From the NCBI GenBank assembly GCA_963803875.1, contig CAWDOA010000008.1:310001-374000 (forward strand): 64,000 nt of DNA, written 5' to 3'. Of the stretch, positions 35,369 through 44,317 are shown in pieces; position 1 is the stretch's first letter, and the number at the start of each line of letters is the position of its first letter. This stretch comes from JABDIY01 sp963803875. GTDB lineage: Bacteria; Actinomycetota; Acidimicrobiia; Acidimicrobiales; SZUA-35. Made by a program: the position numbers and the translations under genes. The notes beneath the pieces are model-generated. The model searched no databases. It was not told where the DNA came from and saw nothing but the letters and a program-made list of their open reading frames with translations.

Positions 35369-35937
35369 TGGAGCAAGTACAGATCATCACCGGCACGGCA
35401 GTGCCACTGGATCGGTCCGATGTCGACACCGACCAGATCATTCCCAGCGACTGGCTCAAGCGGGTGGAGCGAACCGGTTTTGAGAAAGGCCTGTTCAGCG
35501 AGTGGAAGGACGACCCGTCGTTCGTCATGAACGACGAACGATTCGCCGGTGCGTCCGTTCTGCTGGCCGGACCCAACTTCGGCGTGGGATCCAGTCGAGA
35601 ACACGCCGTCTGGGCCATTCAGCAGAGCGGGTTCGGGGCGGTCATTTCACCGCGCTTCGGTGACATCTTCCGCAACAACAGCACCAAGAACGGTCTGGTG
35701 CCTGTCGTTCTCACCAGCGACGAGGTTCGCACGCTCATGGCCGCAGTAGAGACCGACCCGGATCTTGAACTCACTGTCGACGTGGCCCGTCGCTCGGTCG
35801 AGGCTCCTGCAATCGGCTTCCACGCCGAGTTCCCTCTCGACCGTGCAACCCAGGAACGGTTCCTCCAGGGGCTCGACGACATTGGCATCACCCTCCGCCA
35901 CGAAGCAGCGATCACGGCCTACGAAAAGGCCCACTGA
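35368..35937 (+). CDS. leuD: 3-isopropylmalate dehydratase small subunit
   Basis: Swivel-domain partner of LeuC, 189 residues. Recognisable are VPLDRSDVDTDQIIPSDWLKR near the start, FVMNDERFAGASVLLAGPNF then GVGSSREHAVWAI, and FRNNSTKNGLVPVVL. The ATG overlaps the leuC stop, so the two subunits are translationally coupled. It is full length for the family. The end is marked by a plain stop before the next gene's 67-base upstream region. Confidence 0.96.
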   Translation: MEQVQIITGTAVPLDRSDVDTDQIIPSDWLKRVERTGFEKGLFSEWKDDPSFVMNDERFAGASVLLAGPNFGVGSSREHAVWAIQQSGFGAVISPRFGDIFRNNSTKNGLVPVVLTSDEVRTLMAAVETDPDLELTVDVARRSVEAPAIGFHAEFPLDRATQERFLQGLDDIGITLRHEAAITAYEKAH

Positions 35938-36004
35938 TCGCTACGGGGGTTCGACCTCGAGAAAATCGCTATGTCGGGAACCAATAGGTGCCGATGGTCG
36001 TCAC

Positions 36005-38166
36005 ATGGGTATGAGTCGATCACGAAACCTCGCTTCCATCACTCTGGCGCTGCTGCTCGGTGCCACAGCCTGCATAGCCGATGACCCCGAGGCGTCCGGC
36101 ACCACCCTCCCAACGCGCGACCTCAACTCCGAGGACATCATCCTCACGGCCGGTCTTGAAACAGTGGCCGACTGTGAGGCTCTACTCGAGCGTCTGATCG
36201 CCGACGGGCTCGAGCGAGTTGGCCCCTACGGATTCAATCAAGGCGGCTACTGGTGGGGCGGACCCGAAATGATAATGGCAGGAACAGATGACGCTGCGTT
36301 CAATGAAGGCGGCGACGGTGGAGGGGACCGCGACTTCGCCCCGACCACCACCGCACCGGCCGACGCTCCGGCGGTGAAGGTGGCGATGGGGTATCCGGCA
36401 CCAACACCCAGGAGGTCGGGGTCGACGAAGCCGACATCGTGAAGACCGATGGAAACCGCATGATTGTGGTGACCAACGGACGTGTTCAGATCCTCGACAT
36501 CAGCAACGGCATCCCGGTTCTCGAGCACTCGATCACAATCGAGGAATTTGGCGGAAGCGGCGAAGTCTTCATCAACGGCGACCAAGCCCTGCTCATGAGC
36601 ACCCTTTGGACCGACGAGGTGTTCCCGGTCTCTTCTGATCTTGCCCGCACCACCCGGTTCGCCGGCTCCGAGATCACCCGGATCACCACGATCGACCTCG
36701 AGCGGGGCACGACCGGTGTTTCGATCGAGTTCGAAGGTAACTACCTGTCGGCCCGAGAAATCGATGGCACGGTTCGGATCGTGGTGAGGGCCGGAATGGG
36801 CAATTTCGGCTGGCTGTATCCCTCGAACCCCGACACCGAAGACGCCGCCACCGAGGCCAACAAGGACCTACTTCGCAAGAGCACCATCGGAGACTGGCTC
36901 CCGGCATACCGGATTCTCGATGGCGACGCATCGCTCGAGGACGGACTGCTGTTCGACTGCGACCGCACTCATCTGCCGGCGGAGTTCTCCGGATTCGGCA
37001 GCATCGGAGTGCTCACCGTTGACGCCAACGACAACTTCACGCTCACCGATTCACTCGGTGTGGTGACAGACGGCCAAACCGTCTATGCGTCCACCGATCG
37101 CTTGACCGTCGCCACTCCGAGGTACCCCGAATGGGATCCCGCCACCGGTGAGATCCGGGAGGGTGAGCAACTCTGGACCGCACTCCACAACTTCGACATC
37201 ACCGACAGCACCAAAGCCAACTACGTGGCCAGTGGACGAGTCGACGGTTACCTACTGAATCAGTACTCGCTCAGTGAGCACAACGGATACCTGCGGGTCG
37301 CAACCACGCGCCAGGTCGGCAAGGAATGGAACGACACCGCCAGTGCCATCGTCGTGCTGGGCGAGGACGGTCAAATACTTCGGGAGACCGGCCGGGTTGA
37401 CGGTCTGGGCAAAGGCGAACAGATCTTCGCGGTTCGGTATCAAGGCGATCTGGCCTATGTGGTGACGTTCCGCCAGACCGATCCGCTCTACGTCATCGAC
37501 CTCTCCGACCCGAACGCTCCGGCGGCCAGGGGCGAGCTGAAGATCCCCGGATTCTCCAACTACCTGCACCCCCTGGGCGACGGACTCCTGATGGGGATCG
37601 GTCAAGACGCAACCGATCAGGGCCGAACCACCGGCGCCCAGGTCTCCCTGTTCGATGTTTCCGACATCGACAATCCCACCCGCATCGACACCCTGTCACT
37701 CGGCGGCGAGAACAGCCACTCGATCGTGCAATGGGACGCCCGAGCGTTCACCTACTGGTCCCCGACCAACACCGCCATCGTGCCGGTCGAGTCGTGGGAC
37801 TACACCGAGTCTGACAGTGGAAACCGTGCGGGCGCCGTGCTTGTCACCGTCGAGGGTCGAAAGCTCGTGCCGGCCGGTCGGGTCGACCACACCCCGGTGA
37901 AGCAGTGCGAGTCCTACTACGACGACGAGTTCTATCTCGAAGAGGACGATTCAGTGGAAGGGAACCCAGGCGAACCAGAGGCGGAGGTCACTGAACCACG
38001 TCCGATCCGACCGCCCGAAGAGGAGTACTGCTGGAGCTACACGCCGGGCGTTGTGCGCACCGTCATCGCCAATGGAACGCTGTACACCGTCGCCTACGAG
38101 GGAGTACACACTTGGGACCTCGAAACACTCGCCCCCGGCACATGGCTTTCATTTCCCCAGCGCTGA
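36005..38166 (+). CDS. beta-propeller domain lipoprotein (PF09826-like), one frameshift at 36388
   Basis: About 720 residues after one G is added to the GGGG run at 36388-36391. The first frame gives a lipoprotein signal (basic SRSRN, hydrophobic LASITLALLLGATAC, lipobox GATAC) and a region ending VAMG. The second frame continues with VSGTNTQEVGVDEADIVKTD, the diagnostic entry motif of the Beta_propel family. Blades with RVQILDISNG and LYVIDLSDPNAPAARGELKI follow, and a CESYYDDEFYLEEDD insert lies near the end. It is predicted to be outside the membrane. Function is unknown; related proteins occur in archaea and actinobacteria. The intact second frame alone is about 36439-38166. Confidence 0.85.
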
Positions 38167-38179
38167 CCGCGGTCGTGTT

Positions 38180-39742
38180 CTAGATACTCACCACGTCGAC
38201 GTCGAGGATCCCTTCGACCCCACGAAGGCGGTCTCCCAGTGAGTCGCTCAGTGCGTCGGTGGTGGTGATCACCATCACCGCGTAGTTGTCGTGATCTCTC
38301 CGACCGACGTTCATGTCATGGACATTGATGCCGTCCTCACCCAGGATCGTCCCCACAGCACCGATCATTCCCGGCCGATCATCGTTGCGGACGACAATCA
38401 TCTTGTCGGCTGGCGGAACGTCGATGTCGTGATCGTCCAGTTTCACCACCCGGGGCTGGTTCTTCAGTCCGAGAAGCGTTGCCGAAATCGATCGGGACCC
38501 GCCGGTGAGCGTAAGAAGACTCACGTAGTCGAGAGACTGGCTGTTGGTCACCACGTTGAGTTGGATACCCAGGTCGCTCAGACGGCTTCGTGCGTTCACG
38601 TAGCTGACCGCTTCCCCGGTGGAGCGAAGCAGTCCTTTTGCCACAGAAAGCGCTATCAATCGGTCGTCGTAACCTCCGATCTCACCTTCGACGCTGAGAA
38701 CCACTCGATCGGGCAGGTGCTCGACGAGTCCGGTGAACAGAGCGCCGAGCTGCTCGGCAACCGGCAGGAATGGCTTCACCGCCTCAGGAACCGCTCCCGC
38801 GTCAACGTTGACTGCGAACTGAACGAATTCACCCGCCAGCGCCAGATCAACCTGCTCGGCGATGGTGAGCCCGGCCCGATCCTGCGCCTCTCGCGTGGAG
38901 GCTCCGAGGTGAGGGGTCACAACAACGTTCCGATGGCTGAACAAGGGGGAATCAGTCATTGGCTCGGAAGAAAACACGTCGAGTCCGGCCCCGCCAACAT
39001 GACCGCTTGTCAGCGCCTCATCCAGTGCAACCTCATCGACGATTCCGCCGCGAGCGACATTGACGACTCGAATGCCGGGTTTGGCTTTGGCCAGGAAATC
39101 GGAACCGATCAACCCGATCGTGTCGGGTGTCCTCGCAACATGCACGGTGACAACGTCGCTTTGAGCAGCGAGCTCGTCGAGGGTCACCAGCCGCACACCG
39201 TACTGCTCGGCTCGGTCGGCTGAGACAAATGGATCGTAGCCGATCAGTTTCATGTCGAAGGCCCTCGCCCTCTGTGCTACGAGGGAGCCGATCCGACCCA
39301 GGCCGATGATTCCAAGGGTCTTCCCGCCCAGCTCCATGCCGGTCCACTGGCTGCGCTCCCACCGTCCCTGGATCAGCGCAGCGTGCGCCTGTGCGGTGTT
39401 GCGGGCCGATGCAAGTATGAGGGCCATCGTCTGCTCAGCCGCGCTGAGCACGTTGGACAGGGGTGCGTTGACGACCATGACGCCGCGAGCGGTGGCGGCC
39501 GGTACGTCAACATTGTCGAGGCCGACGCCGGCGCGGCCCACAACCAGAAGATCGCGACCGGCATCCAACATGGCTTCGGTGACCTTGGTCGCCGACCTGA
39601 TGATGAGCGCCTGGGCGCCGGGGATCACAGCATGAATCTCTTCGGGGGAAAGTCCCACCTGAACATCAACATCGTGTCCAGCTGCCCGCAGGAGATCAAG
39701 GCCTGACTCGGCCAGTTTCTCGGTCACAAGGATGCGCGCCAT
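38180..39742 (-). CDS. serA: D-3-phosphoglycerate dehydrogenase
   Basis: First step of serine synthesis, NAD-dependent, about 520 residues. The NAD fold shows LGIIGLGRIGSLVAQRARAF. Catalytic residues are in VNVARGGIVDEVAL (Arg) and NVVVTPHLGASTREAQ (His). The C-terminus has the extra intervening ASB domain (about 320-440) and an ACT domain (DDRPGMIGAVGTILGEDGIN) for serine feedback, as in the long actinobacterial type. The start at 39742 (MARILVTEKLAESG) is chosen over upstream codons. A short palindrome lies 54-67 bases upstream. It converges on the propeller gene. Confidence 0.95.
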   Translation of the reverse strand: MARILVTEKLAESGLDLLRAAGHDVDVQVGLSPEEIHAVIPGAQALIIRSATKVTEAMLDAGRDLLVVGRAGVGLDNVDVPAATARGVMVVNAPLSNVLSAAEQTMALILASARNTAQAHAALIQGRWERSQWTGMELGGKTLGIIGLGRIGSLVAQRARAFDMKLIGYDPFVSADRAEQYGVRLVTLDELAAQSDVVTVHVARTPDTIGLIGSDFLAKAKPGIRVVNVARGGIVDEVALDEALTSGHVGGAGLDVFSSEPMTDSPLFSHRNVVVTPHLGASTREAQDRAGLTIAEQVDLALAGEFVQFAVNVDAGAVPEAVKPFLPVAEQLGALFTGLVEHLPDRVVLSVEGEIGGYDDRLIALSVAKGLLRSTGEAVSYVNARSRLSDLGIQLNVVTNSQSLDYVSLLTLTGGSRSISATLLGLKNQPRVVKLDDHDIDVPPADKMIVVRNDDRPGMIGAVGTILGEDGINVHDMNVGRRDHDNYAVMVITTTDALSDSLGDRLRGVEGILDVDVVSI

Positions 39743-39795
39743 ACCGCACAGCATCCCCCAATCCGGTCGTGCTTCACACCACCGTGGGGCAATTA

Positions 39796-39809
39796 TCACT
39801 CGTTAGTGA
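39796..39809 (-). promoter_or_regulatory. inverted repeat upstream of serA
   Basis: TCACT and AGTGA with a four-base spacer, in the AT-rich context AATTATCACTCGTTAGTGAC. It lies 54 bases before the serA ATG, in the only gap between serA and the upstream oxidoreductase. It could be an operator of a serine or amino-acid regulator; this is an inference from position and symmetry only. Confidence 0.35.
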
Positions 39810-39817
39810 CCAAATTC

Positions 39818-40819
39818 CTAAATGCGGCCGAGGATCCTGGATGCAACGGCTCGACCGCTGAGGAACGCGCCCTCGACCTTGGCCTCGCCGAACGCGTCGC
39901 CGGCGAGGAACACCGGCTGGGAAATGCCTTCGATCTCAAAGAACAGATCATCGTGACTGCTTCGAGGAGCGGCGTAGCGCCACCGCTTCACCTGAACGGT
40001 CGCCGGTTTGACCGGCCCCAGGATCCGATCCAGCTCGGGTTGCAGCCGCCGCAGGATTTCGTCAACGTCGAGATCATACAGTGCTGCCGAAAGCGCAGGC
40101 TCCACGTGGAAGGTGAGCGCAGTATCGGGCGATATCCCCTTCGTCCGATTGTCGGCGATGAAGGTGAACACCGGATCGAACGGCTGCTGCCTGGCACCGA
40201 GAGGACCGACGATCTCGTGCACATCGTCCTCGGTCGTCATCAACACGACTACGACAGGGTCGTAGGTGATCAGGAGCACATCGTCGGGAACCGGTGATCC
40301 ACCGGCCCGGAGCATCTCGACTGTCTGAGGAACCGGCGCTGTGAGCACGGCGATCCGGGCCTCGTCGGGAAGTCGTGAACCCCCTTCAAATGTGGCGGTT
40401 ACGCCATCGCCGGTATCGATGATCGCGTCGACGCGTTGGTTGAGAACAACCTCGACTCCTTCACGTCGACAGGCAAACGCAAGATGTTTGGCAAGTTGGG
40501 ACATTCCACCTTCGGTGCGGTACCGGGGGTGCCCGTCGGGCCGGTCGGGATCAAATCCATTGGTCCACAGACTCACGACCCCGTCGGCCTCCCACATCGC
40601 AACCGCCTGTGCAAACGCGTTCGACCGGACAGTGAAGAACTGAGCGCCATGATCGAGTACGGCCCTACCGATCCGTCGTGTGGCGAGGCGCCCGCCCACG
40701 CTCCGGCCCTTGTCCACAACGAGAACCTGTTTCCCGGCCTCGGCCAACTCCAGCGCAGCCGTCAACCCGGTCATGCCTGCGCCCACGATCAAGATGTCCG
40801 CGCCAGTCGATTCAGCCAT
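39818..40819 (-). CDS. renalase-like FAD-dependent amine oxidoreductase
   Basis: Flavoprotein of 333 residues. The Rossmann motif DILIVGAGMTGLTAALELAEAG then VLVVDKGRSVGGRLATRR is followed by the family-typical VLDHGAQFFTVRS and RYRTEGGMSQLAKHLA. The C-terminal FAD signature is VFLAGDAFGEAKVEGAFLSG. This arrangement matches bacterial renalase-like proteins, which oxidise dihydro-isomers of NAD(P)H back to NAD(P). The true substrate cannot be proved from sequence. It is divergent from the DUF4032 gene. Confidence 0.88.
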   Translation of the reverse strand: MAESTGADILIVGAGMTGLTAALELAEAGKQVLVVDKGRSVGGRLATRRIGRAVLDHGAQFFTVRSNAFAQAVAMWEADGVVSLWTNGFDPDRPDGHPRYRTEGGMSQLAKHLAFACRREGVEVVLNQRVDAIIDTGDGVTATFEGGSRLPDEARIAVLTAPVPQTVEMLRAGGSPVPDDVLLITYDPVVVVLMTTEDDVHEIVGPLGARQQPFDPVFTFIADNRTKGISPDTALTFHVEPALSAALYDLDVDEILRRLQPELDRILGPVKPATVQVKRWRYAAPRSSHDDLFFEIEGISQPVFLAGDAFGEAKVEGAFLSGRAVASRILGRI

Positions 40820-40832
40820 TCTCGGGAGGGTA

Positions 40833-40856
40833 ACGGTTCTTCAGCACCAGAACCGT
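40833..40856. promoter_or_regulatory. inverted repeat in a divergent promoter region
   Basis: ACGGTTCT and AGAACCGT, perfect eight-base arms with an eight-base spacer, 14 bases from the oxidoreductase start and about 140 bases before the DUF4032 gene. Symmetry and position suggest an operator or an RNA hairpin in the oxidoreductase leader. Confidence 0.4.
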
Positions 40857-40996
40857 CCTCTCTTCACTCCTCACCCACTCCGAATCACCCCCCAGAATCC
40901 TGGCACCGGCGAAGAGTTCAGCGGGCTGGTAGTCGGCCGAGTCGGTACGTGTGATGGTTGCCATGTTGGCGAGGTATCCCCGAGACGGGCTCTAGC

Positions 40997-42277
40997 GTGA
41001 AGCGAATGGTCGCATTGAAGCTCAAAACAACCGCCGGGCCTCAGCCAGACTTTCTGTCATTCCCGTGGTCCACTCCCCTTGAAGATTGGCCCGACGAGAT
41101 GGCCGTTCGCCTGCCGCGTGGTCGACATCGTCACGTGGTCAGATTCATCGACAATGAGGGGGTCTTCTTTGCGTTCAAGGAGCTGCCATCGGCTTTGGCC
41201 CACAAAGAATTCGAGCTGCTGGAATTCTTGAAGGAAGAGGGCCTTCCGGTCGTCAATCTCATCGGAGTTGCCGATCAGAGGACTGCGGCCGACGGAACTG
41301 AACTCGAAGCTGTGCTGATCACCCAGCATCTCCGCCACTCACTCCCCTACCTGCACCTGTTCGCCGGGCCCGGCAACGATGGTCTTCACGTGCAGCTTGT
41401 TGATGCGCTCGCCATCCTCCTGTGCCGAATCCACCTCGTCGGGTTCTTCTGGGGCGACTGTTCACTTGGCAACGCGCTCTTCCGGCGCGATGCCGGTGAA
41501 CTGGTGGCGTATCTGGTCGATACCGAAACCGGTGAGAAGCATGTAACGCTCACAGAAGGGCAGAGGGAGCACGATCTCACCATTGCCAGCGACAATATCG
41601 CTGGAGGACTCTTCGAACTGGAGGCCATGGACAAGCTGCCGGCGGAGGTCGACCCCATTGAAGTCGTGGAATTGCTGTGTGTTCGCTACCGCGAACTCTG
41701 GAACGAGCTCACGCGCACAGACGAACTGAACGGTGACGAGCTGTATCGAATCACCGAACGCCTCCAGCGCCTCAATGATCTCGGTTTCGACACCCAACAG
41801 ATGGAGATTCTTCGGGACGACGATGGTCGGCGCCGTGTCCGCTTCCGACCGGCCGTGGTAGAAGAAGGCCATCATCGACGAGCCCTCCAGCGGCTCACTG
41901 GCATTGTGGCCCAAGAGAATCAGGCCCGCCGTCTACTGCGGGCGCTTCATGGATACGGCGCGTGGCTGGCCTCTGAGCCGGGTGCTGACGAACTTCCCGA
42001 AGCCATGATGGCGTACCGTTGGCTCACCGAGCGGTACCAGCCAACCGTTGAGGCCATCCCCGATGGGCTGCGCTCTCGGCTTTCCGAACCGGAGTTCTAC
42101 GTGCAGGTCATGGAGCACCTGTGGTATCTCTCCGAAGCGGCAGGGCAGGACTACGGGTTGGTGAGAGCCACCGACCACTACATCGAAAACGTGCTCACCG
42201 GCCTACCCGATGAAGCCACTGTGCTGATCGCTGAAGAAGGCAGCCTCAGCGCCGATCAACCTCGTGCAACGGTCTGA
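40997..42277 (+). CDS. DUF4032 protein with kinase-like fold
   Basis: About 426 residues. The N-terminal half resembles lipopolysaccharide-kinase or RIO-type folds: FFAFKELPSALAHKEFELLEF (candidate ATP lysine and helix C Glu) and FFWGDCSLGNALFRR (catalytic HxD-like loop, WGDCSLGN, where the His is replaced) then YLVDTETGEKH (DFG-like DTE). The C-terminal DUF4032 domain starts near residue 235 and is mostly helical. Such proteins are common in actinobacteria and their substrate is unknown. The start is GTG 40997 or ATG 41006. Whether it is an active kinase is open. Confidence 0.85.
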   Translation: MKRMVALKLKTTAGPQPDFLSFPWSTPLEDWPDEMAVRLPRGRHRHVVRFIDNEGVFFAFKELPSALAHKEFELLEFLKEEGLPVVNLIGVADQRTAADGTELEAVLITQHLRHSLPYLHLFAGPGNDGLHVQLVDALAILLCRIHLVGFFWGDCSLGNALFRRDAGELVAYLVDTETGEKHVTLTEGQREHDLTIASDNIAGGLFELEAMDKLPAEVDPIEVVELLCVRYRELWNELTRTDELNGDELYRITERLQRLNDLGFDTQQMEILRDDDGRRRVRFRPAVVEEGHHRRALQRLTGIVAQENQARRLLRALHGYGAWLASEPGADELPEAMMAYRWLTERYQPTVEAIPDGLRSRLSEPEFYVQVMEHLWYLSEAAGQDYGLVRATDHYIENVLTGLPDEATVLIAEEGSLSADQPRATV

Positions 42278-42314
42278 GACCGCCTGAACCCATCCCCACG
42301 GACCGCCCCCAGCC

Positions 42315-44312
42315 TCATGGCTGCATCTGAAGAGGCTCGATGTCATCGGCGGCATCGAAGTTGAAGACGTATCCGTAGAACCAGAGTTCTGCTTCCAAGC
42401 TACGAATCACATTGGGGGCCTGCCGGAACCCGTGCTGCTCTCCCTCGAAGACCAGGTATGCGTGGGGAATGCCCTTGGCTGCGACAGCATTCACGATGGC
42501 TTCGCTCTGGCTGGGGGGCACCACCTCATCCTCGCTCCCCTGCATTACGAGCAGCGGGCAGTTCAATGATTCTGTGTGGTTGATCGGCGAACGATCGAGG
42601 TAGACAGATTTCGCGCCGGGCCATGGCCCGATCAGGTTGTCCAGGTATCGGCTTTCGAATTTGTGAGTGTCCTCGGCGAGCGCCTGGAGATCAGCTACTC
42701 CGTACAGGCTCGTCCCAGCGGCGAACAGCTCGCTCTGTTCCAGCGCCGCAAGTACCGTAAACCCCCCTGCAGACCCGCCCCGAATGGCGATTCGATCGGG
42801 ATCCACGCGTCCAGCGTCAGCGAGGAAGGTCGCAGCGGCGATCACATCTTCCACATCGACGACGCCCCACTGTCGGTTGAGAAGTCGACGGTAGTCGGTG
42901 CCGTAACCGGTGGAGCCGCCGTAGTTGACGTCGACGACGGCGAACCCTCGTGAGGTCCAGTACTGGACCTTGAGACTGAGGGCAGGGCTCGAGTGCGAGG
43001 TAGGTCCGCCGTGCCCCATGACGACCAGCGGCGGAAGTTCGCCTTCAGCGCCCTCGAGCGAAGGACCGGTGGGAGCGTAGAAAAACCCGTGAGCTTTCCG
43101 ACCGGATGGGCTCGTGAACGTGAGGGCCTCGGCATGGGAGAACCAACTGGGATCGATTCCCAGGTCAGACGGCGGACGATGCACGACAAATTCGGCCGTG
43201 ATCGTGTTGACCTGCTGGACACTGACGAGCGCCCGAGCCGAAGCGCTGACGACGACAACCTCATCATCGAGCGGTGCGAGACCCGCTATCGATGCACACT
43301 CGAAGTCTTCCAGAATCCAGACCGAACCGTCGTCGGCGACAGTGGCCAACCGGTCCGTACCCTCCCGCGTGAGCGACACCACGATCTGTCCATCGGACAA
43401 CTCGGTCCAATGCTGGGTTCCGAACTGCCAGTGAGCGCCTCCAATCTCACCGTCGGTCAACGACGTGAGGACCCGTGCCTTGCTGGCACCCGGGCTCCAG
43501 CGACGCAGGTTCCACCAACCGTTCTCATCGGAGGAAAAGATCAAATCACCGTTCTGAACCCAATCGGCACCATGGACTGCGAGGGGGCCACCGCCGGCCA
43601 CCAGCTGGGAGTTGCCGAGTCGGGCATCTTGAAACAGCGGCGCAGCATGGAGTTCGGTGCCGTCCCACGGCATGTTGGGATGATCCCAGCTGAACCACGA
43701 CAACCACCCGCCGTCAGGTGAAATCCGTGGTCCTGCAACAAAATCAGGTCCGCTGATCAGAACTCTCATTTGGCTTGGGTCGTCGACAGCTGACCCATCG
43801 GTTGGTAGTGCAACGATCACGTTGATCGCCTCGCCCCGGTTGCTCTCCATCGTCGACGGGTAGTGGTCCTCCATCACGCAGATCACGAATTCGCCGTCGG
43901 GGGTTTCACAGCCGTCGGCGAATCTGATGCCGTGACGAACGTCTGGATCGGGGGTGAGAGGCCGTGGTGTGGGGTCGCCATCGGGGCCGGTTGTGAATCG
44001 GTACAACCGTTGGTCATCCCAGTTGGCGAAATACACCGCGCCGGGTTGGCCGGGGCGGTGAGCGCCCAGCCACCACGCTCGGCCGCCATATTCGTGCACC
44101 CTGGTTCGAGCGTTGAATGGAGCATCGATTCGATCGAGACCGTTCCGAACCAGCACCGTGCGTCCGCCCTCGGCCGGGCGGAGTTCACTCCACCACACTT
44201 CCGCAGTCTCCTCGAACCCGCGGACCGCTGGTCCATCGACACCGACAGCGCCGCTGGAAACGAGCCGGGCCGTCAGAGGCGATGGCCATGCGCCAAATGG
44301 AAGTTGGGGCAT
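42315..44312 (-). CDS. S9 family prolyl oligopeptidase-like peptidase
   Basis: Serine peptidase of 665 residues. An N-terminal seven-bladed propeller of about 390 residues (repeats such as AGPRISPDGGWLSWFSWDH) is followed by the alpha/beta hydrolase domain. The nucleophile is in IRGGSAGGFTVLAAL, the Asp in VMQGSEDEVVPP and the His in EGEQHGFRQ. NYGGSTGYGTDYRR precedes the nucleophile as in the S9C acylaminoacyl/dipeptidyl group. No signal peptide is seen, so it probably acts on cytosolic peptides. It follows aspC by five bases. Confidence 0.93.
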   Translation of the reverse strand: MPQLPFGAWPSPLTARLVSSGAVGVDGPAVRGFEETAEVWWSELRPAEGGRTVLVRNGLDRIDAPFNARTRVHEYGGRAWWLGAHRPGQPGAVYFANWDDQRLYRFTTGPDGDPTPRPLTPDPDVRHGIRFADGCETPDGEFVICVMEDHYPSTMESNRGEAINVIVALPTDGSAVDDPSQMRVLISGPDFVAGPRISPDGGWLSWFSWDHPNMPWDGTELHAAPLFQDARLGNSQLVAGGGPLAVHGADWVQNGDLIFSSDENGWWNLRRWSPGASKARVLTSLTDGEIGGAHWQFGTQHWTELSDGQIVVSLTREGTDRLATVADDGSVWILEDFECASIAGLAPLDDEVVVVSASARALVSVQQVNTITAEFVVHRPPSDLGIDPSWFSHAEALTFTSPSGRKAHGFFYAPTGPSLEGAEGELPPLVVMGHGGPTSHSSPALSLKVQYWTSRGFAVVDVNYGGSTGYGTDYRRLLNRQWGVVDVEDVIAAATFLADAGRVDPDRIAIRGGSAGGFTVLAALEQSELFAAGTSLYGVADLQALAEDTHKFESRYLDNLIGPWPGAKSVYLDRSPINHTESLNCPLLVMQGSEDEVVPPSQSEAIVNAVAAKGIPHAYLVFEGEQHGFRQAPNVIRSLEAELWFYGYVFNFDAADDIEPLQMQP

Positions 44313-44317
44313 GCTGA

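Noticed and set aside
10496..38166. Programmed ribosomal frameshifting as the cause of the split genes
   Set aside because: No slippery heptamers or shared stimulatory structures; six unrelated genes are affected with both directions of shift.
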